From Pseudomonadota bacterium (GTDB lineage: Bacteria > Pseudomonadota > Alphaproteobacteria > Rhodospirillales > Casp-alpha2), in assembly GCA_027620395.1 (NCBI GenBank), contig JAQBZY010000005.1:1-13559 (forward strand): a DNA stretch of 13,559 nucleotides, read 5' to 3'. A model generated the notes under the pieces. It saw nothing but the letters and a program-made list of their open reading frames with translations. It was not told the origin of the DNA and made no database searches. This document shows positions 13,070 to 13,559 of the stretch, one piece after another. Position 1 is the first letter of the stretch; the number at the start of each line of letters is the position of its first letter. Made by a program: the position numbers and the translations under genes.

Positions 13070-13559
13070 CTATTCGTCGTTGGCGACGAGGTGATAGACG
13101 GGCGCCTTCTCCATCGTGTACTCGCCGGTGTCCGGATCTCGGCGCGAAACAGTCAGACAGTGCCAATTCTCGTCGTCCAGTTTCATCGCGTCGCCGCGGT
13201 AGTAATAACCGGGCCAACGGGTTTCCTTGCGGAACAGCGTGTGCTGCGTGACACATTCAGCCGTCCGATGCCGGTGCATCAGTTCCCAGGCACGCAGCAA
13301 TTCGTGGAAGTCCGACGCGCCCAGTTTCTGAAGATCTTCTTCCAAAAGTTTCAACTTTTTGAGGCCAATGTTCAGAAGCTTCTCGTTGGTCATGTAATTG
13401 ACGTTGGCGCCGCCACAGTACTCGTCCATCATTTTTTGCAGACGGTCGAGACCCTGCTTCGGATTGATGTAGTGCGGATTGACGTCACCGGCGACGATTT
13501 CATTCCGGTACATCTTGTAATGTTCCAACGGCTTGTAGACCTGCTCCTTGAGCCCGCTG
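13070..13559 (-). CDS. aprA: Adenylylsulfate reductase alpha subunit, C-terminal part (cut by window edge)
   Basis: The last 162 or so residues of AprA, open to the right edge. In dissimilatory sulfur metabolism this FAD subunit, with the iron-sulfur subunit AprB, interconverts APS with sulfite and AMP; in an alphaproteobacterium the oxidative direction is more likely. Strongly conserved stretches are visible: FHELLRAWELMHRHRTAECV, FRKETRWPGYYYRGD, LDDENWHCLTVSRRD and TMEKAPVYHLV. The FAD-binding and active-site residues lie in the missing N-terminal two-thirds. An internal TTG at 13528 is not the start, because the frame continues (SGLKEQVYKPLEHYKMY) to the edge. aprB is usually directly upstream, so it is expected just outside the window. 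A strong hairpin follows the stop. Confidence 0.95.
   Translation of the reverse strand, partial: SGLKEQVYKPLEHYKMYRNEIVAGDVNPHYINPKQGLDRLQKMMDEYCGGANVNYMTNEKLLNIGLKKLKLLEEDLQKLGASDFHELLRAWELMHRHRTAECVTQHTLFRKETRWPGYYYRGDAMKLDDENWHCLTVSRRDPDTGEYTMEKAPVYHLVANDE

Noticed and set aside
12727..13251. A 174-codon plus-strand frame spanning the aprA/118-residue gene junction
   Set aside because: It is antisense to the certain aprA frame and has Arg/Ser-rich shadow composition.
1..13559. CRISPR arrays, insertion sequences and phage genes
   Set aside because: No regularly spaced repeats, transposase motifs or phage-like genes were seen on either strand.

Overview
The window reads as a moderately GC-rich alphaproteobacterial chromosome segment, with Rhodospirillales-type as the best guess. 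The evidence is the order hisG-hisD-UPF0262-low-molecular-weight phosphatase-infA-maf, the nearby murA, and a small Arg/Lys-rich ORF of alphaproteobacterial style. The partial aprA at the right edge suggests that the organism carries dissimilatory (probably sulfur-oxidising) adenylylsulfate reductase.

Region 1 (1-3383, minus strand) is a housekeeping block read right to left: hisG (short, HisZ-dependent type), hisD, a UPF0262 gene, a low-molecular-weight protein tyrosine phosphatase, infA, and the start of maf. Gaps are small and hisG/hisD overlap.

Region 2 (about 3490-8388, plus strand) is an accessory uptake and hydrolysis cassette facing the other way. It holds an IclR-family regulator, an SsuA/TauA-type periplasmic binding protein, an SsuC-type permease, an SsuB-type ATPase and an amidase-signature hydrolase. 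Permease, ATPase and amidase are tightly coupled. A strong hairpin separates the binding-protein gene from the permease gene. The likely logic is import of an amide-bearing (or carbamate/N-acyl) solute followed by cytoplasmic hydrolysis, under IclR control. The substrate cannot be read from sequence. The cassette lies between hisG and murA, both on the opposite strand, and its last stop codon shares a CTAG tetranucleotide with the murA stop.

Region 3 (8385-10055) holds murA and a small basic-protein gene (minus strand), then tRNA-Thr(GGT) on the plus strand.

Region 4 (10056-11724, plus strand) holds a strongly diverged PAPS-reductase-fold protein lacking the usual catalytic residues, then a class III calcineurin-like phosphodiesterase with its own candidate promoter and possibly a leaderless mRNA.

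Region 5 (11813-13559, minus strand) is the sulfur-linked end: the 3' part of aprA, an intergenic element with competing stem-loops, an unrecognised 118-residue protein, a SlyD-like FKBP prolyl isomerase and an unrecognised 53-residue protein. No gene-free stretch exceeds 300 bases; the longest is 10056-10272. All calls come from reading the sequence, and no database search was run.
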